From Sphingomonas crusticola (lineage in GTDB: Bacteria > Pseudomonadota > Alphaproteobacteria > Sphingomonadales > Sphingomonadaceae): DNA of 64,000 nt. Position numbers and translations under genes: made by a program. Below the pieces are notes generated by a model. That model saw only the letters and a list, made by a program, of their open reading frames with translations, did not search any database and had not been told where the DNA came from. Positions 9,626 to 18,930 of this stretch are shown here, piece by piece. Numbering within the stretch: the stretch's first letter is position 1; each line of letters begins with the position of its first letter. Where the stretch lies: the NCBI RefSeq assembly GCF_003391115.1, contig NZ_QTJP01000001.1:1674001-1738000 (forward strand). Direction: 5' to 3'.

Positions 9626-11551
9626 ATGTTCCAGGCACCCTTCGATGACCCGCGCGCGGATGTCGCGGCCAATGGCGGGCTCCCGCAGGGCTCGCCCGAG
9701 GTGGCGCAACCTGCCGCCCCGCCGCCGCCCGCCAAGCGCCGCTTCAGCCGGTGGCGGATCGCGCGGTGGCTCCTTGCAACCCTGCTCCTCCTGCTCCTCA
9801 TTACCGTGGCCTGGCTCGCGATCGTCGCGCCGCCGTCGCGGACGTTGCGGCCGATCGCGCCGCCCAGCGTCACCTTGCTGGCGTCGAACGGCAGCTTGAT
9901 ATCCCGCCGGGGGGCCGTGACCGACAGCCCGGTCGACGTCCGTCGCCTGCCGGCGCATGTGAGCGAGGCCTTCCTCGCGATCGAGGACAGGCGCTTCTAC
10001 CGTCATGTCGGGGTCGATCCGCGCGGCATCGCGCGTGCGGCGTGGCACGATGCGCGCGCCGGGCGGATGCAGGAGGGTGGCAGTACGATCACGCAGCAGC
10101 TGGCGAAGCTGGTCTATCTCAGTTCCGATCGCACCGCCGCGCGCAAGCTGCGCGAGATGCTGATCGCGATGTGGCTGGAGGCGTGGCTGAGCAAGGACGA
10201 GATCCTGTCGCGCTATCTGTCCGACGTCTATTTCGGCGACAATGTCTATGGGCTGCGCGCCGCCGCGCGCCATTATTTCAACAAAAGGCCCGAGGCGCTG
10301 ACGGTGAGCGAGGCGGCGTTGCTGGCGGGGCTGATGAAGGCGCCGTCGCGGCTGGCGCCGAGCGCCAACCTGGCGGGCGCGCAGCAGCGCGCGGCTTTGG
10401 TGGTGGGGGCGATGCGGGAAGCGGGCTTCCTGACGCCGGCCGAGGCGGCGCGCGCATCGCCGGCGAGCCTGCGGCTGAAGCGCGCGCCCGAAGCGACGCA
10501 GGCGACCTATTTCAGCGATTGGGTGATGCCCGCGGTGCGTGGGGACGCGGACGACGCCTTTGCCGCGACGACGGTCCGCACCACGCTGGACGCGCGGCTT
10601 CAGCGGCTGGCGGACCATGCCGTCGCGCAAGCGCGCCCGGCCGGCGCGCAGGTCGCTTTGGTGGCGATGCGGCCAGACGGGCGCGTGGTGGCGATGGTGG
10701 GCGGGCGCGATTATGCGAAGAGCAGCTTCAACCGCGCGGTGCAGGCGCGGCGGCAGCCGGGATCGACCTTCAAATTGTTCGTCTATCTGGCGGCGCTGCG
10801 CGATGGGATGACGCCCGACGATTTGGTCGAGGATCGGCCGATCACGATCGGCACCTGGTCGCCGCGCAACAGCGACGGGCGCTATCGCGGCGCGATCACG
10901 TTGCGCGAAGCCTTTGCGCGATCGAGCAACGCCGCCGCGGTGCGGCTGACGCAGAAGGTCGGGCCGGCGGCGGTCGTGCGGGCGGCGCAGGATATGGGGA
11001 TACGGAGCCCGCTCAAGGCGGAGCCCGCGATCGCGCTCGGCACGTCTGGCACCAGCCTGCTGGAGCTGACCAGCGCCTATGCGGCGGTCGCGGGCGGCGC
11101 ATATCCGGTGCGGCCTTATGGCCTGCCCGAGCAGGCGGGGCGGCGGGCGCCGGCGGATGCGCCGCACCGCATGGACACGCGCGAGCGGGCGATGCTGCTG
11201 GACCTGCTGTCGACGGTGGTGAACCGCGGCACCGGGCGCGGCGCGGCGCTGAACGTGCATACCTATGGCAAGACCGGGACCTCGCAGGACAATCGCGATG
11301 CGTTGTTCGTCGGCTTTGCGGGCGGGCTGGTGACGGCGGTGTGGGTCGGCCGCGACGACAATCAGCCTTTGCCCGGCATCGCGGGCGGGGGGCTGCCGGC
11401 GAGCATCTGGCGCCGCTTCACCGCCGACGCGATCGGCGCCCGGCCGGCAGGCGCGCACGTGCCGCGCGCGGTCGATCCCGATGCGGGCGAAGGCGTGGGG
11501 GGCTTCGTGCGATCGCTGCTCGAGCGCATCAAGATCGACATTCATCTTTGA
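9626..11551 (+). CDS. Class A penicillin-binding protein (transglycosylase/transpeptidase)
   Basis: A bifunctional peptidoglycan synthase of 641 residues in the inner membrane. A proline-rich cytoplasmic tail and one membrane helix (about 46-68) come first. The GT51 transglycosylase domain follows, with catalytic Glu120 in AIEDRRFY and the EGGSTITQQLAK motif. The transpeptidase domain has the SxxK serine in QPGSTFK (Ser380), SSN in ARSSNAAAV and KTGTSQ. The frame is open further upstream to 9410, but that stretch runs through a repeat, so I prefer the ATG at 9626. It is compact for PBP1a and lacks the OB insert, which suggests a PBP1-like or PbpC-like specialised enzyme. Direct repeats flank the gene. 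Confidence 0.88.
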   Translation: MFQAPFDDPRADVAANGGLPQGSPEVAQPAAPPPPAKRRFSRWRIARWLLATLLLLLLITVAWLAIVAPPSRTLRPIAPPSVTLLASNGSLISRRGAVTDSPVDVRRLPAHVSEAFLAIEDRRFYRHVGVDPRGIARAAWHDARAGRMQEGGSTITQQLAKLVYLSSDRTAARKLREMLIAMWLEAWLSKDEILSRYLSDVYFGDNVYGLRAAARHYFNKRPEALTVSEAALLAGLMKAPSRLAPSANLAGAQQRAALVVGAMREAGFLTPAEAARASPASLRLKRAPEATQATYFSDWVMPAVRGDADDAFAATTVRTTLDARLQRLADHAVAQARPAGAQVALVAMRPDGRVVAMVGGRDYAKSSFNRAVQARRQPGSTFKLFVYLAALRDGMTPDDLVEDRPITIGTWSPRNSDGRYRGAITLREAFARSSNAAAVRLTQKVGPAAVVRAAQDMGIRSPLKAEPAIALGTSGTSLLELTSAYAAVAGGAYPVRPYGLPEQAGRRAPADAPHRMDTRERAMLLDLLSTVVNRGTGRGAALNVHTYGKTGTSQDNRDALFVGFAGGLVTAVWVGRDDNQPLPGIAGGGLPASIWRRFTADAIGARPAGAHVPRAVDPDAGEGVGGFVRSLLERIKIDIHL

Positions 11552-11570
11552 GGCGCCGCACCTTGGCGGC

Positions 11571-11636
11571 CGCCGCATTGTCCTCCGGATTCAAGGACGC
11601 GAGTGTGTCGGGGCGAGCGCGCTCAAACGGTTGAGG
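11571..11636. repeat. Direct repeat, right copy, flanking the PBP gene
   Basis: Right copy of the element at 9418-9480, in the same orientation and about 2.15 kb away. On the minus strand it still reads as a ribosome site plus ATGCGGCGG, like the start of the metallopeptidase gene, so it may be a remnant of a duplicated gene start. The remaining spacer to 11777 shows nothing else. Confidence 0.65.
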
Positions 11637-11777
11637 GCGCCGCAAGCGCGAGCCGGTGCTTCGCAAGAGCTGCCTGACGGTGGCAAAATCCGGACCGGCG
11701 CGCGCGGAACCGGCGGGTGAAGGTGATCATTCCGCGTCGAGCGGCGCGCTAGGGGCGCTCGGCGGGAGGTGTCGAGG

Positions 11778-12257
11778 ATGCAGGGCAGATCGGGCCGCTG
11801 GGCCACAATTGTCGGTTTCGCGAGCCTGATCGTGGTCGCGGCCGTGGTGCCGGCCAGCGAGGCGGACAGCCGCACCCCGCGCGCGCCGATCGAGCCCGGC
11901 ATCTACAGCAACGTCCGCCTCAGCCCCGACACGGGCGATCTCGACGGGTTGGAAGTCGAGATCGGCAGGACGGGACAGGTGGAGACCGTGTTTTGCGAGG
12001 GGTGGTGCAATGCGAGCGACCGCACGACCTATGCCTGGCGGGGCGGATCGATCGTCTACGACCTGCATGAGAAGGTGGTGAATCCGGGCGGGCGGATCAC
12101 GATCGAGGCGCGAGCGGTGGAGCTTAAGCCGGCGGCGAAGATTCTGCTCGCGCGGGTGGGTGGCGATACGGGCTGGATGGTGCTCAAGCGCCGGCCGCGC
12201 CCCTTCGGCTTGTCGGTCGCGCACGATTCGCAACGCGCCGCCGTGGCGCACCGCTAG
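11778..12257 (+). CDS. Exported protein of unknown function
   Basis: A 159-residue protein with a signal peptide (hydrophobic stretch IVGFASLIVVAAVVPASEA). The mature part has short motifs IEPGIYSNV and EGWCNASDRTTYAW with one cysteine. It looks like a small beta-rich periplasmic protein. The ATG at 11778 follows a GGGAGG site; a GTG at 11769 is possible. No family recognised. Confidence 0.65.
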   Translation: MQGRSGRWATIVGFASLIVVAAVVPASEADSRTPRAPIEPGIYSNVRLSPDTGDLDGLEVEIGRTGQVETVFCEGWCNASDRTTYAWRGGSIVYDLHEKVVNPGGRITIEARAVELKPAAKILLARVGGDTGWMVLKRRPRPFGLSVAHDSQRAAVAHR

Positions 12258-12282
12258 CAGACGACCGCGGAGGGGATCGGCG

Positions 12283-12717
12283 TCAGTCGGAATTCTTCTC
12301 CGCTTCGTGCAGCAAATAGGCGAAGGTCGCGCCCGCCACCAGGACGAGGCCGCCGGCGACGATCGCGACGGTGCCCCAGCGCACATTGTGCCGGGTCTCG
12401 CGCCAGGGCCCGCGCATCGGGGTGCCGGCCAAGGTGAGCGCGGGCCCGCCATCGAAGCCGAGGCGGAGGCCGACCGTCTCGACATCCCGACGCAGCCCGC
12501 GCGGCAGGCCGGCGATGTCCCGATCCTGGCGCGAGACGGCGGTGGCCAGCCCCAGCATTGGCCGTGCATCGCGCGCCTTGTCGAGCGGCAGGCGGAAATA
12601 GGCCTTTCCGGCGAGGCCGAAGGCGGGGCGGCCGCCGTCCGGGGCGAGCGTGGCGCATAAAGCGGGCTGCGCGGCGCAGGCGATGGCCAGGACCGCGCCG
12701 AGACGCATGAGCAGCAT
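12283..12717 (-). CDS. Exported membrane-anchored protein, unknown function
   Basis: A 144-residue protein with a signal peptide (MLLMRLGAVLAIACAAQPALCA) and a C-terminal membrane helix (about 115-136, VAIVAGGLVLVAGATFAYLL) with a short acidic tail. An AGGGAGGAT site supports the start. The middle part (LGLRLGFDGGPALTLAG) could be a small beta domain. It is convergent with the preceding gene and divergent from the SGNH hydrolase. Confidence 0.65.
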   Translation of the reverse strand: MLLMRLGAVLAIACAAQPALCATLAPDGGRPAFGLAGKAYFRLPLDKARDARPMLGLATAVSRQDRDIAGLPRGLRRDVETVGLRLGFDGGPALTLAGTPMRGPWRETRHNVRWGTVAIVAGGLVLVAGATFAYLLHEAEKNSD

Positions 12718-12877
12718 GAATATCCTCCCTGTTCGGCCCTATTATCCGCCGGATCGTGGCGCTTATGTGGCATGTGCGTGCGGGCGATCTCCGACGGACG
12801 GATGGCAAGGCGATTGCCGCTCCGGCCGCAGCGGATACAATCGCCGCGAACACGCGAAGATGCCGGGAGAAGGATGG

Positions 12878-14212
12878 ATGAGACTGCGCCTGATCATGCT
12901 GGGGATGGCGCTGTGCGCCAGCGCCGCGACGGCCGCGCCCAGGGAGCAGCCCGCCCGCTGGGTCGGCGCATGGGGCTATGCCGTTTCGCCCAATCCGCCG
13001 GGGCAGCTGCCGCCGACGCCGATCGCGCTGACCGCCGGGCCGCTGGTGCCGCTCGCCGCGCCGCCCGCCGCCTCGCCGCCGCCCGCGCCCATCCCGAAAC
13101 TCGACAATCCCGGTGGGTTGCCGGTCGACGGCAGCAGCGCCGAACTGGCCAATGCCACCATCCGCCAGATCGTGCGCGTCTCGGCGGCGGGCAATGCCAT
13201 CCGCCTGCGGCTGTCGAACGAAAGCGGGGTCGAGCCGCTGAGCCTGGGCGCGGTCCATGTCGGGCTCGCCGAGCCGGACGGCAGCGTGCAGCCGGGCAGC
13301 GATCATGTCGTCACCTTTGGCGGCCATAATGGCGTGATGATTCCGGCAGGCGCGCCGTTGCTGAGCGATCCGATCGCGCTGCCGGTCAAGGCGCTCGACC
13401 GGCTCGCCATATCGCTGCACGTGCCGGATCGGCTGATCGTGCGGGGCGCGCGCAGCCTGTTTCACTATGTTGCGGGCGAGGCGGGCGACAGCACAGGCGC
13501 GGCGCAATTGCCCAATGCGCGGCTGGCGCGCGCGCCGGGGCTGGTGACTGGGGTCGAGGTCGCGGCGACGCAGCCGACCAATGTGATCGTCACGCTCGGC
13601 GATTCGATCACCGAGGGATCGCAATCGACCGCCAACGCCTTTCGCGGCTGGCCCGATCGGCTGGCCGAGCGGCTGGCGGCGCGGCCGGGCAAGACGCGCT
13701 GGGCGGTGGTGAATGCCGGGATCGGCGGCAATCGGCTGCTGCGTTATGGCAGCGGGCCGAACGCGCTCGCCCGCTTCGACCGCGACGTGCTGAGCGTGCC
13801 GGGGGTGAAGGTGCTGATCCTGCTGGAGGGGATCAACGATATCGGGCGCGGCTATACGACCAAGGGTTCGGTCGAGCCGGCGACGGCCGAGGCGCTGCAG
13901 GCGGCGCAACGCCAGATCATCGAGCGTGCGCACGAACATGGCATCCGCGTGATCGGCGCGACGCTGACGCCCTATAAGGGCGCGACCTATTGGGCGGAGC
14001 CGGGCGAGGCGGTGCGGCAGGCGCTGAATGGCTGGATCAGGACGTCGGGCGCCTATGACGGGGTGATCGATTTCGCGCCGGTGGTGGCGGACAAGAGCGA
14101 TCCGCTGACGTTCGACAGGGCCTATAATGACACGGACCATCTCCATCCCAACGATGCGGGCTATCGCGCGATGGGGGATGCGATCGACCTGAACATGGTG
14201 ACGGGGGAGTAA
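12878..14212 (+). CDS. Secreted SGNH/GDSL-family hydrolase
   Basis: A 444-residue protein with a clear signal peptide (MRLRLIMLGMALCASAATAA). The SGNH blocks are in order: GDSITEG with the nucleophile Ser (about residue 242), GIGGNRLL, GINDIG, and the C-terminal DHLHPNDAGY with the Asp-His pair. An N-terminal beta domain of about 200 residues precedes the hydrolase fold, as in rhamnogalacturonan acetylesterase-type and plant-polymer SGNH enzymes. The start at 12878 is chosen for the signal peptide and a GAGAAGGA site. It is probably an esterase acting on acylated glycans or lipids outside the cytoplasm. Confidence 0.85.
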   Translation: MRLRLIMLGMALCASAATAAPREQPARWVGAWGYAVSPNPPGQLPPTPIALTAGPLVPLAAPPAASPPPAPIPKLDNPGGLPVDGSSAELANATIRQIVRVSAAGNAIRLRLSNESGVEPLSLGAVHVGLAEPDGSVQPGSDHVVTFGGHNGVMIPAGAPLLSDPIALPVKALDRLAISLHVPDRLIVRGARSLFHYVAGEAGDSTGAAQLPNARLARAPGLVTGVEVAATQPTNVIVTLGDSITEGSQSTANAFRGWPDRLAERLAARPGKTRWAVVNAGIGGNRLLRYGSGPNALARFDRDVLSVPGVKVLILLEGINDIGRGYTTKGSVEPATAEALQAAQRQIIERAHEHGIRVIGATLTPYKGATYWAEPGEAVRQALNGWIRTSGAYDGVIDFAPVVADKSDPLTFDRAYNDTDHLHPNDAGYRAMGDAIDLNMVTGE

Positions 14213-14300
14213 GGGTTTCCCGCGAAAATATTACGTTCGCGGGGCTCAGCAGGACTGGTCGTTCGACGGAGCCGCAGCCTTCGCGCTTGGGGCACGATGG

Positions 14301-14320
14301 ACCCCGGCCTTCGCCGGGGT
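14301..14320. repeat. Short intergenic palindrome, CCCCGG variant
   Basis: ACCCCGG-CCTTCG-CCGGGGT followed by GACGGG. Member of the same family as the ATCCCAG copies, located 15 bases upstream of tag. Confidence 0.78.
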
Positions 14321-14334
14321 GACGGGAGAAAGGC

Positions 14335-14895
14335 ATGACCGACTCGATCAAGCGCTGCGCCTGGGCCGAGGGCGATGTCCAAATGGAGGCCTATCACGAC
14401 GCCGAATGGGGCGTGCCGGTGCGCGATCCGCGCATGATGTGGGAGATGCTGGTGCTGGAGGGGTTCCAGGCCGGGCTGTCCTGGCGCACGATCCTGCACC
14501 GGCGCGACGGGTTTCGCGCGGCGTTCGATGGGTTCGATCCGGACAAGGTGGCGCGGTACGATGCGGCGCGGGTCGAGGCGCTGATGGCGGATCCGGGGAT
14601 CATCCGGGCGCGCGCCAAGATCGAGGCGACGATCGCGGGCGCGCGCATCTATGTGGCGATGCGCGATGCGGGCGAGGATTTCGCAGGCTGGCTGTGGGGG
14701 CTGGCGGGGGGCAAGCCGGTCAAGAATGACGGGGTGGATGTGCCGGCGAGGACGCCCGTGTCGGAGGCGATCTCGCGCGCACTCAAGGCCCGGGGCTTCA
14801 AGTTCGTCGGGCCGACCATCGCTTATGCGTGGATGCAGGCGGTGGGGATGGTCAACGATCATGCACCAGGCTGTTTTCGGCGCGACCAGGTTTAA
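14335..14895 (+). CDS. tag: DNA-3-methyladenine glycosylase I
   Basis: Excises 3-methyladenine from alkylated DNA. The 186 residues match E. coli Tag (187). The zinc site is visible as Cys8 in KRCAW, His in YHDAEWG and the C-terminal HAPGC pair. EWGVPVRD and LEGFQAGLSWRTIL are characteristic. A GGGAGAAAGGC ribosome site, part of the palindrome tail, precedes the ATG. Monocistronic as far as can be seen. Confidence 0.95.
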   Translation: MTDSIKRCAWAEGDVQMEAYHDAEWGVPVRDPRMMWEMLVLEGFQAGLSWRTILHRRDGFRAAFDGFDPDKVARYDAARVEALMADPGIIRARAKIEATIAGARIYVAMRDAGEDFAGWLWGLAGGKPVKNDGVDVPARTPVSEAISRALKARGFKFVGPTIAYAWMQAVGMVNDHAPGCFRRDQV

Positions 14896-15022
14896 TCTCG
14901 TCATCCCGGCGAGGTGGCCGAGCCGCCGGCGCCACAACTCGGCGCAGCCCCACGCGATTTTCATCTGGCGTTCAGGAGATTCGCGCAGAATCCGCCGCGT
15001 CCTATCAACGAAGGAGGAGTCG

Positions 15023-15613
15023 ATGCGGACTTTCACGAAGCTTCTTCTTGCCGGCGCCGGCGCGGCGGCGGTGGCCGGCGCGAGCATGGCGGCCGATCGC
15101 GGGCATGTGCTCAACGTGGCATTGCCCGACGGCAGCATCGCGCAGGTCCATTATACGGGCGATGTCGCGCCCCAGGTGGTGGTGGCGCCGCAGGCGGTGC
15201 CGGTCGCCCTGGTCGCGGGCGATCCGTTCGCGATGTTCGACCGCATCTCGCTGGCGATGGACCGGCAGATGGATGCGATGCTGAGCCAAGCGGCGTTGCT
15301 CGCCCAAGCCGCGCCTGCCGGCGGCCAGGTGAGCGAAGCGGCGCTGCGGAGCCTGCCGCCGGGGACGGTGAGCTACAGCTACACATCCTATTGGAGCGGC
15401 AACGGCGCGCAGTGCAGCCAGAGCGTGCAGGTGACTTCGCTCGGCGCCAATCAGGCGCCCAAGGTGATCAAGCAGAGCGCGGGCGACTGCAACGCGATGA
15501 ACCGGCAGGGCCCAACACCGGCGGTGCAGCAGGCCAAGCCCGCCGCGCCCAAGGTGACGCCGGTGGTGCTGCATCAGGAAAAGGCGCCGGAAGCCAAGGG
15601 GCCGATCATCTAG
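15023..15613 (+). CDS. Exported protein of unknown function
   Basis: A 196-residue protein with a signal peptide (MRTFTKLLLAGAGAAAVAGASMAA). The ATG at 15023 directly follows a strong AAGGAGGAG site, so the longer frame upstream is rejected. The mature part begins DRGHVLNVALPDGSIAQVHY, has two cysteines in the second half (about residues 133 and 156), and ends in a proline/lysine-rich tail. Probably periplasmic. A terminator follows. No family recognised. Confidence 0.75.
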   Translation: MRTFTKLLLAGAGAAAVAGASMAADRGHVLNVALPDGSIAQVHYTGDVAPQVVVAPQAVPVALVAGDPFAMFDRISLAMDRQMDAMLSQAALLAQAAPAGGQVSEAALRSLPPGTVSYSYTSYWSGNGAQCSQSVQVTSLGANQAPKVIKQSAGDCNAMNRQGPTPAVQQAKPAAPKVTPVVLHQEKAPEAKGPII

Positions 15614-15645
15614 CGCGCCGACATGGTTCGCGCCGGAACGAAGGA

Positions 15646-15673
15646 GGGCGGTCCCGCGGGGGCCGCCCTTTTT
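15646..15673 (+). terminator. Rho-independent terminator
   Basis: GGGCGG (15646-15651) pairs with CCGCCC (15663-15668), with further partial pairing inside, followed by TTTTT. It lies between convergent genes, and its T-run overlaps the stop codon of the Gre-like gene. Confidence 0.85.
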
Positions 15674-16112
15674 ATTGGCCGATCGCGACGATCTCGATCG
15701 CATCCTCCTTGCCGGCAAAGGGTAAGATCTCGCCCGCGCCCGCACCGATCAGCGCCTGGGCGAGCGGCGCCTGCAGGCCGATAAGGCCGGCGGCGGGATC
15801 GGCTTCGTCCTCGCCGACGATCCGGACCTCGCGCTTTTTGCCGTTGAGGGTGAAGGCGACGCGGCTGCCGAAACCGACCTCACCGGCGGGCGGCGGGGGC
15901 GCAAGCTGGGCGCTGGCGAGGCGGCGGCGCCAGTAGCGCATGGTGCGCTTCTGATCGTCGGTGGCGGCGTCCAGCGCTTCATATTCGGCCACGCGCGCCT
16001 CGATCAGGGCGAGGCCGCGTTCGGTAACCAGATTGGGGCCGGGCGGGACCGGCAGCTCGAACTTCGGCTCGAGATGTTCCTCGTCGCTCTCGCGGCGGAA
16101 GGCTACGCTCAT
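15672..16112 (-). CDS. GreA/GreB-like transcription elongation factor
   Basis: A 146-residue protein. The C-terminal half (FGSRVAFTL...VRIVGEDEADPAAGLIGLQAPLAQALIG) is the FKBP-like Gre domain with the usual SP-LA-AL pattern reduced to APLAQAL. The N-terminal coiled coil is short for GreA (158 in E. coli), with a tip region LDAATDDQKRTMRYWRRRL. Such divergent Gre proteins may bind the RNA polymerase secondary channel without full cleavage activity; that is inference. Convergent with the preceding gene. Confidence 0.8.
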   Translation of the reverse strand: MSVAFRRESDEEHLEPKFELPVPPGPNLVTERGLALIEARVAEYEALDAATDDQKRTMRYWRRRLASAQLAPPPPAGEVGFGSRVAFTLNGKKREVRIVGEDEADPAAGLIGLQAPLAQALIGAGAGEILPFAGKEDAIEIVAIGQ

Positions 16113-16140
16113 GTTACTGTCCTAAACTGCCACCCCATCC

Positions 16141-16269
16141 CGCTCATCCTGAGTAGCGGTCGAGTAGCTGCGCAAGCAGCGTATCGAGAACGCGTATCGA
16201 AGGGTCTGCTTCGATACGAGCCCTCGATACGGCCTTGCAGGCCTACTCGGTCTCTACTCAGCATGAGCG
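16141..16269. repeat. Long intergenic inverted repeat, full element (R3)
   Basis: About 129 bases. Both ends read CGCTCATxCTGAGTAG in opposite orientations, and each arm repeats the CGAGTAG...GTATCGAG...CGTATCGAAG pattern, so the whole can fold into one long imperfect hairpin made of two half elements. Closely matches R4 at 32121-32250. Confidence 0.85.
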
Positions 16270-16288
16270 GATAGGTGGTGTGCCATCG

Positions 16289-16690
16289 TCACGGCTTGGG
16301 CGGGGCGCGATCGAGAGCCTGGCGGCCGGCCATCATCTCGTCGCGGGAAAGCTGGCGGTCGTGGTTGGTGTCCCATTGATCGAAGCGGGCGAGATCGTGC
16401 GCTTCGACCTCGGCGGCGGTCGCCTTGCCGTCGCCATTGGTGTCGAGCGCGGCGAAAACCTGGTCGATCATTGCCGGCGGAACCTCCGCGCCCATCGCCA
16501 TCGCGATCACCGCCTTGACCTCCGGCTTGGTGAGGAAGCCGTCATGATTGGCATCGGCGATGTCGAACTGGCTTTTGGACTGGGCGAGGAAATCCGCGCG
16601 CGGGATAGTTTGCGGCGCGGCCTGCGGTTGTGCCTGGGCCAGCGTCGCGACGCCGAGCGCCAGCCCGGCGATCATCATCATTTTCGTCAT
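16289..16690 (-). CDS. Exported EF-hand calcium-binding protein
   Basis: A 133-residue protein with a signal peptide (MTKMMMIAGLALGVATLAQA). Three EF-hand loops are visible: DANHDGFLTKPEV, DTNGDGKATAAEV and DTNHDRQLSRDE, all with Asp at positions 1, 3 and 5 or close. The start at 16690 follows an AGAGGAT site. Probably a periplasmic calcium binder of the small proteobacterial EF-hand family; partner unknown. Divergent from argG. Confidence 0.88.
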   Translation of the reverse strand: MTKMMMIAGLALGVATLAQAQPQAAPQTIPRADFLAQSKSQFDIADANHDGFLTKPEVKAVIAMAMGAEVPPAMIDQVFAALDTNGDGKATAAEVEAHDLARFDQWDTNHDRQLSRDEMMAGRQALDRAPPKP

Positions 16691-16823
16691 CGAAATCCTC
16701 TCTGCGCAAAAGGCGCTTGGTTGTCTAACGCGGCAGGCGGGTGGCGGGCGCCAAATCTTTCGTATGCGTTGCGCCGCCTGACCCTGCATGCCAAAGGCGC
16801 GCAATTCCCCTGGAGGTAAGAGA

Positions 16824-18041
16824 ATGAGCGACGTCAAGCGCGTGGTGCTGGCCTATTCGGGCGGGCTCGACACGAGCGTGATCCTGCGATGGCTGAAGGA
16901 GACCTACGACTGCGAGGTCGTGACCTTCACCGCCGATCTGGGCCAGGGCGAGGAATTGGAGCCGGCGCGCGCCAAGGCCAAGCTGATGGGCGTCAAGGAC
17001 GAGCATATCTTCATCGACGATCTGCGCGACGAATTCGTGCGCGATTATGTGATGCCGATGATGCGCGCCAACGCGCTGTACGAGGGCCTGTACCTGCTCG
17101 GCACCTCGATCGCGCGGCCGTTGATCGCCAAGCGCCAGATCGAGATCGCGAAGATGGTTGGCGCGGATGCGGTCAGCCACGGTGCGACCGGCAAGGGCAA
17201 TGATCAGGTGCGCTTCGAGCTCGGCTATTATGCGCTGGCGCCCGACATCCGCGTGATCGCGCCGTGGCGCGAATGGGACCTGACCAGCCGCACCCGCCTG
17301 ATCGAATATGCCGAGGCGCATCAGATCCCCGTGCCCAAGGACAAGCGCGGCGAAGCGCCTTTCTCGACCGACGCCAACCTTCTGCACACCTCGTCCGAGG
17401 GCAAGGTGCTGGAGGATCCGTGGGACGAGGTGCCGGACTATGTCTATTCGCGCACCGACAATCCCGAGGACGCGCCGGACGCGCCGCAGGTGATCACGGT
17501 GGATTTCGAGCGCGGCGACGCGGTCGCGATCGACGGCGTCGGCTATGGCCCGGCCGACCTGCTCGCCAAGCTCAACGAGCTCGGCAAGACCCACGGCATC
17601 GGCCGGCTCGACCTGGTCGAAAACCGCTTCGTGGGGATGAAGTCGCGCGGCATGTATGAGACGCCGGGCGGCACGATCTATCATCTCGCCCACCGGGGCA
17701 TCGAGCAGATCACGCTCGATCGTGGCGCCGCCCACCTCAAGGACGAACTCGCACCGCGTTATGCGGAGCTGATCTATAACGGCTTCTGGTTCTCGCCGGA
17801 GCGCGAGATGCTGCAGGCGGCGATCGACCATAGCCAGGAGAAGGTCACGGGCACGGTCCGGCTCAAGCTCTACAAGGGCAGCGTGATCGTGACGGGCCGC
17901 AAATCGCCCTTCTCGCTTTATTCGGAAAAGGTCGTGACGTTCGAGGACGATCAGGGCGCCTATGATCAGCGCGACGCCGCCGGCTTCATCAAGCTGAACG
18001 CGCTGCGGCTGCGGCTGCTGGGCCGTCGCGACGGACGGTGA
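16824..18041 (+). CDS. argG: Argininosuccinate synthase
   Basis: Joins citrulline and aspartate with ATP in arginine biosynthesis. The 405 residues match the family. The P-loop-like AYSGGLDTS lies at residues 9-17, followed by TADLGQGEE and the citrulline/aspartate-binding [16 protein letters not shown] use the ATG at 16824 after TGGAGGTAAG; the frame extends 12 codons further. The GTGA overlap couples it to a GNAT gene. argE lies 10 kb downstream in the same window. Confidence 0.97.
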   Translation: MSDVKRVVLAYSGGLDTSVILRWLKETYDCEVVTFTADLGQGEELEPARAKAKLMGVKDEHIFIDDLRDEFVRDYVMPMMRANALYEGLYLLGTSIARPLIAKRQIEIAKMVGADAVSHGATGKGNDQVRFELGYYALAPDIRVIAPWREWDLTSRTRLIEYAEAHQIPVPKDKRGEAPFSTDANLLHTSSEGKVLEDPWDEVPDYVYSRTDNPEDAPDAPQVITVDFERGDAVAIDGVGYGPADLLAKLNELGKTHGIGRLDLVENRFVGMKSRGMYETPGGTIYHLAHRGIEQITLDRGAAHLKDELAPRYAELIYNGFWFSPEREMLQAAIDHSQEKVTGTVRLKLYKGSVIVTGRKSPFSLYSEKVVTFEDDQGAYDQRDAAGFIKLNALRLRLLGRRDGR

Positions 18042-18592
18042 CGCCAAGCGCGACCGAACGCGGTGGCTGGGCGGTGCGCCGCGCCGGGCCGGACGATGCG
18101 GCGGCGCTGGCTTTGGTCGGCGGGGCGACCTTCCTCGAGACGTTCGCGGGCCTGCTCGACGGCGCGGCGATCGTCGCGCATTGCGCGCGGGAGCATAAAG
18201 AGGCCGCCTATCGCGCCTATCTGGCCGGCGGCGCCGCCGCGTGGCTGGCGGAGACCGACGAAGGGCGGGCGCCGATCGGCTTCGCGCTCGTCGCGCAGCC
18301 CGCCTTGCCGGGGGCGCAGCCGGGCGATCTGGAACTCAAGCGCATCTACACCTTGTCGCGCTTCCACGGGCGCGGGCTCGGCAAGGCGTTGATCGACGCG
18401 GCGCTGACGCATGCGCGAGACCAGGCGGCCGCGCGGCTGCTGCTCGGCGTCTACAAGGGCAATGACCGCGCGCTCGCCTTCTACGCCCGCCACGGTTTTG
18501 TGCCGATCGCCGAACGGATGTTCGACGTCGGCGGCAAAAGCTATGCCGATCAGGTGCTGGCCAAGCCGCTGGAGCGGCACCACGGACGCTGA
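18038..18592 (+). CDS. GNAT-family N-acetyltransferase
   Basis: A 184-residue protein. The acetyl-CoA motif A is [21 protein letters not shown] with the HGRGLG pyrophosphate loop (about residues 108-113), and the late [13 protein letters not shown] is a classic motif B. It starts with GTG overlapping the argG stop. The substrate cannot be predicted; coupling to argG may be coincidental. Confidence 0.85.
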   Translation: MTPSATERGGWAVRRAGPDDAAALALVGGATFLETFAGLLDGAAIVAHCAREHKEAAYRAYLAGGAAAWLAETDEGRAPIGFALVAQPALPGAQPGDLELKRIYTLSRFHGRGLGKALIDAALTHARDQAAARLLLGVYKGNDRALAFYARHGFVPIAERMFDVGGKSYADQVLAKPLERHHGR

Positions 18593-18902
18593 GCTGCCAT
18601 TCGCGGCCGACGCCGATGGTGTGACGCTGGCGGTGCGGGTGACCCCGCGCGCGGCCCGTACCGAGATTCTCGGCGTGCACGCGATGAGCGACGGCCGCGT
18701 CGCGCTCGCGGTCCGCATCGCCTCACCGCCGGCGGAGGGCAAGGCCAACGCCACCCTGATCGACTTCCTCGGCGAGGCGCTGGGCGTGGGGCGGTCGGCG
18801 ATCTCGCTGCGAGCGGGCGCCAGCGCGCGGCTCAAGCTTGTGCGTGTGTCCGGCGACGGACCGGTGCTGGCGGCGCGGCTGGCGGGGTTGGTGCGGAAGT
18901 AG
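18543..18902 (+). CDS. DUF167 (YggU-like) family protein
   Basis: The core VRVTPRAARTEILGV...PPAEGKANATLIDFLGEALGVGRSAISLRAG is the DUF167 signature, of unknown function. The start is uncertain: ATG at 18543 overlaps the GNAT gene by 50 bases (119 residues), while GTG at 18621 gives 93 residues and leaves only the core. Family members usually begin about 10-15 residues before VRVTP, so a non-ATG start near 18594 is also possible. Confidence 0.75.
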   Translation: MPIRCWPSRWSGTTDAELPFAADADGVTLAVRVTPRAARTEILGVHAMSDGRVALAVRIASPPAEGKANATLIDFLGEALGVGRSAISLRAGASARLKLVRVSGDGPVLAARLAGLVRK

Positions 18903-18930
18903 AGACAGCTGCCCGGCGAAAATAGCCGTC

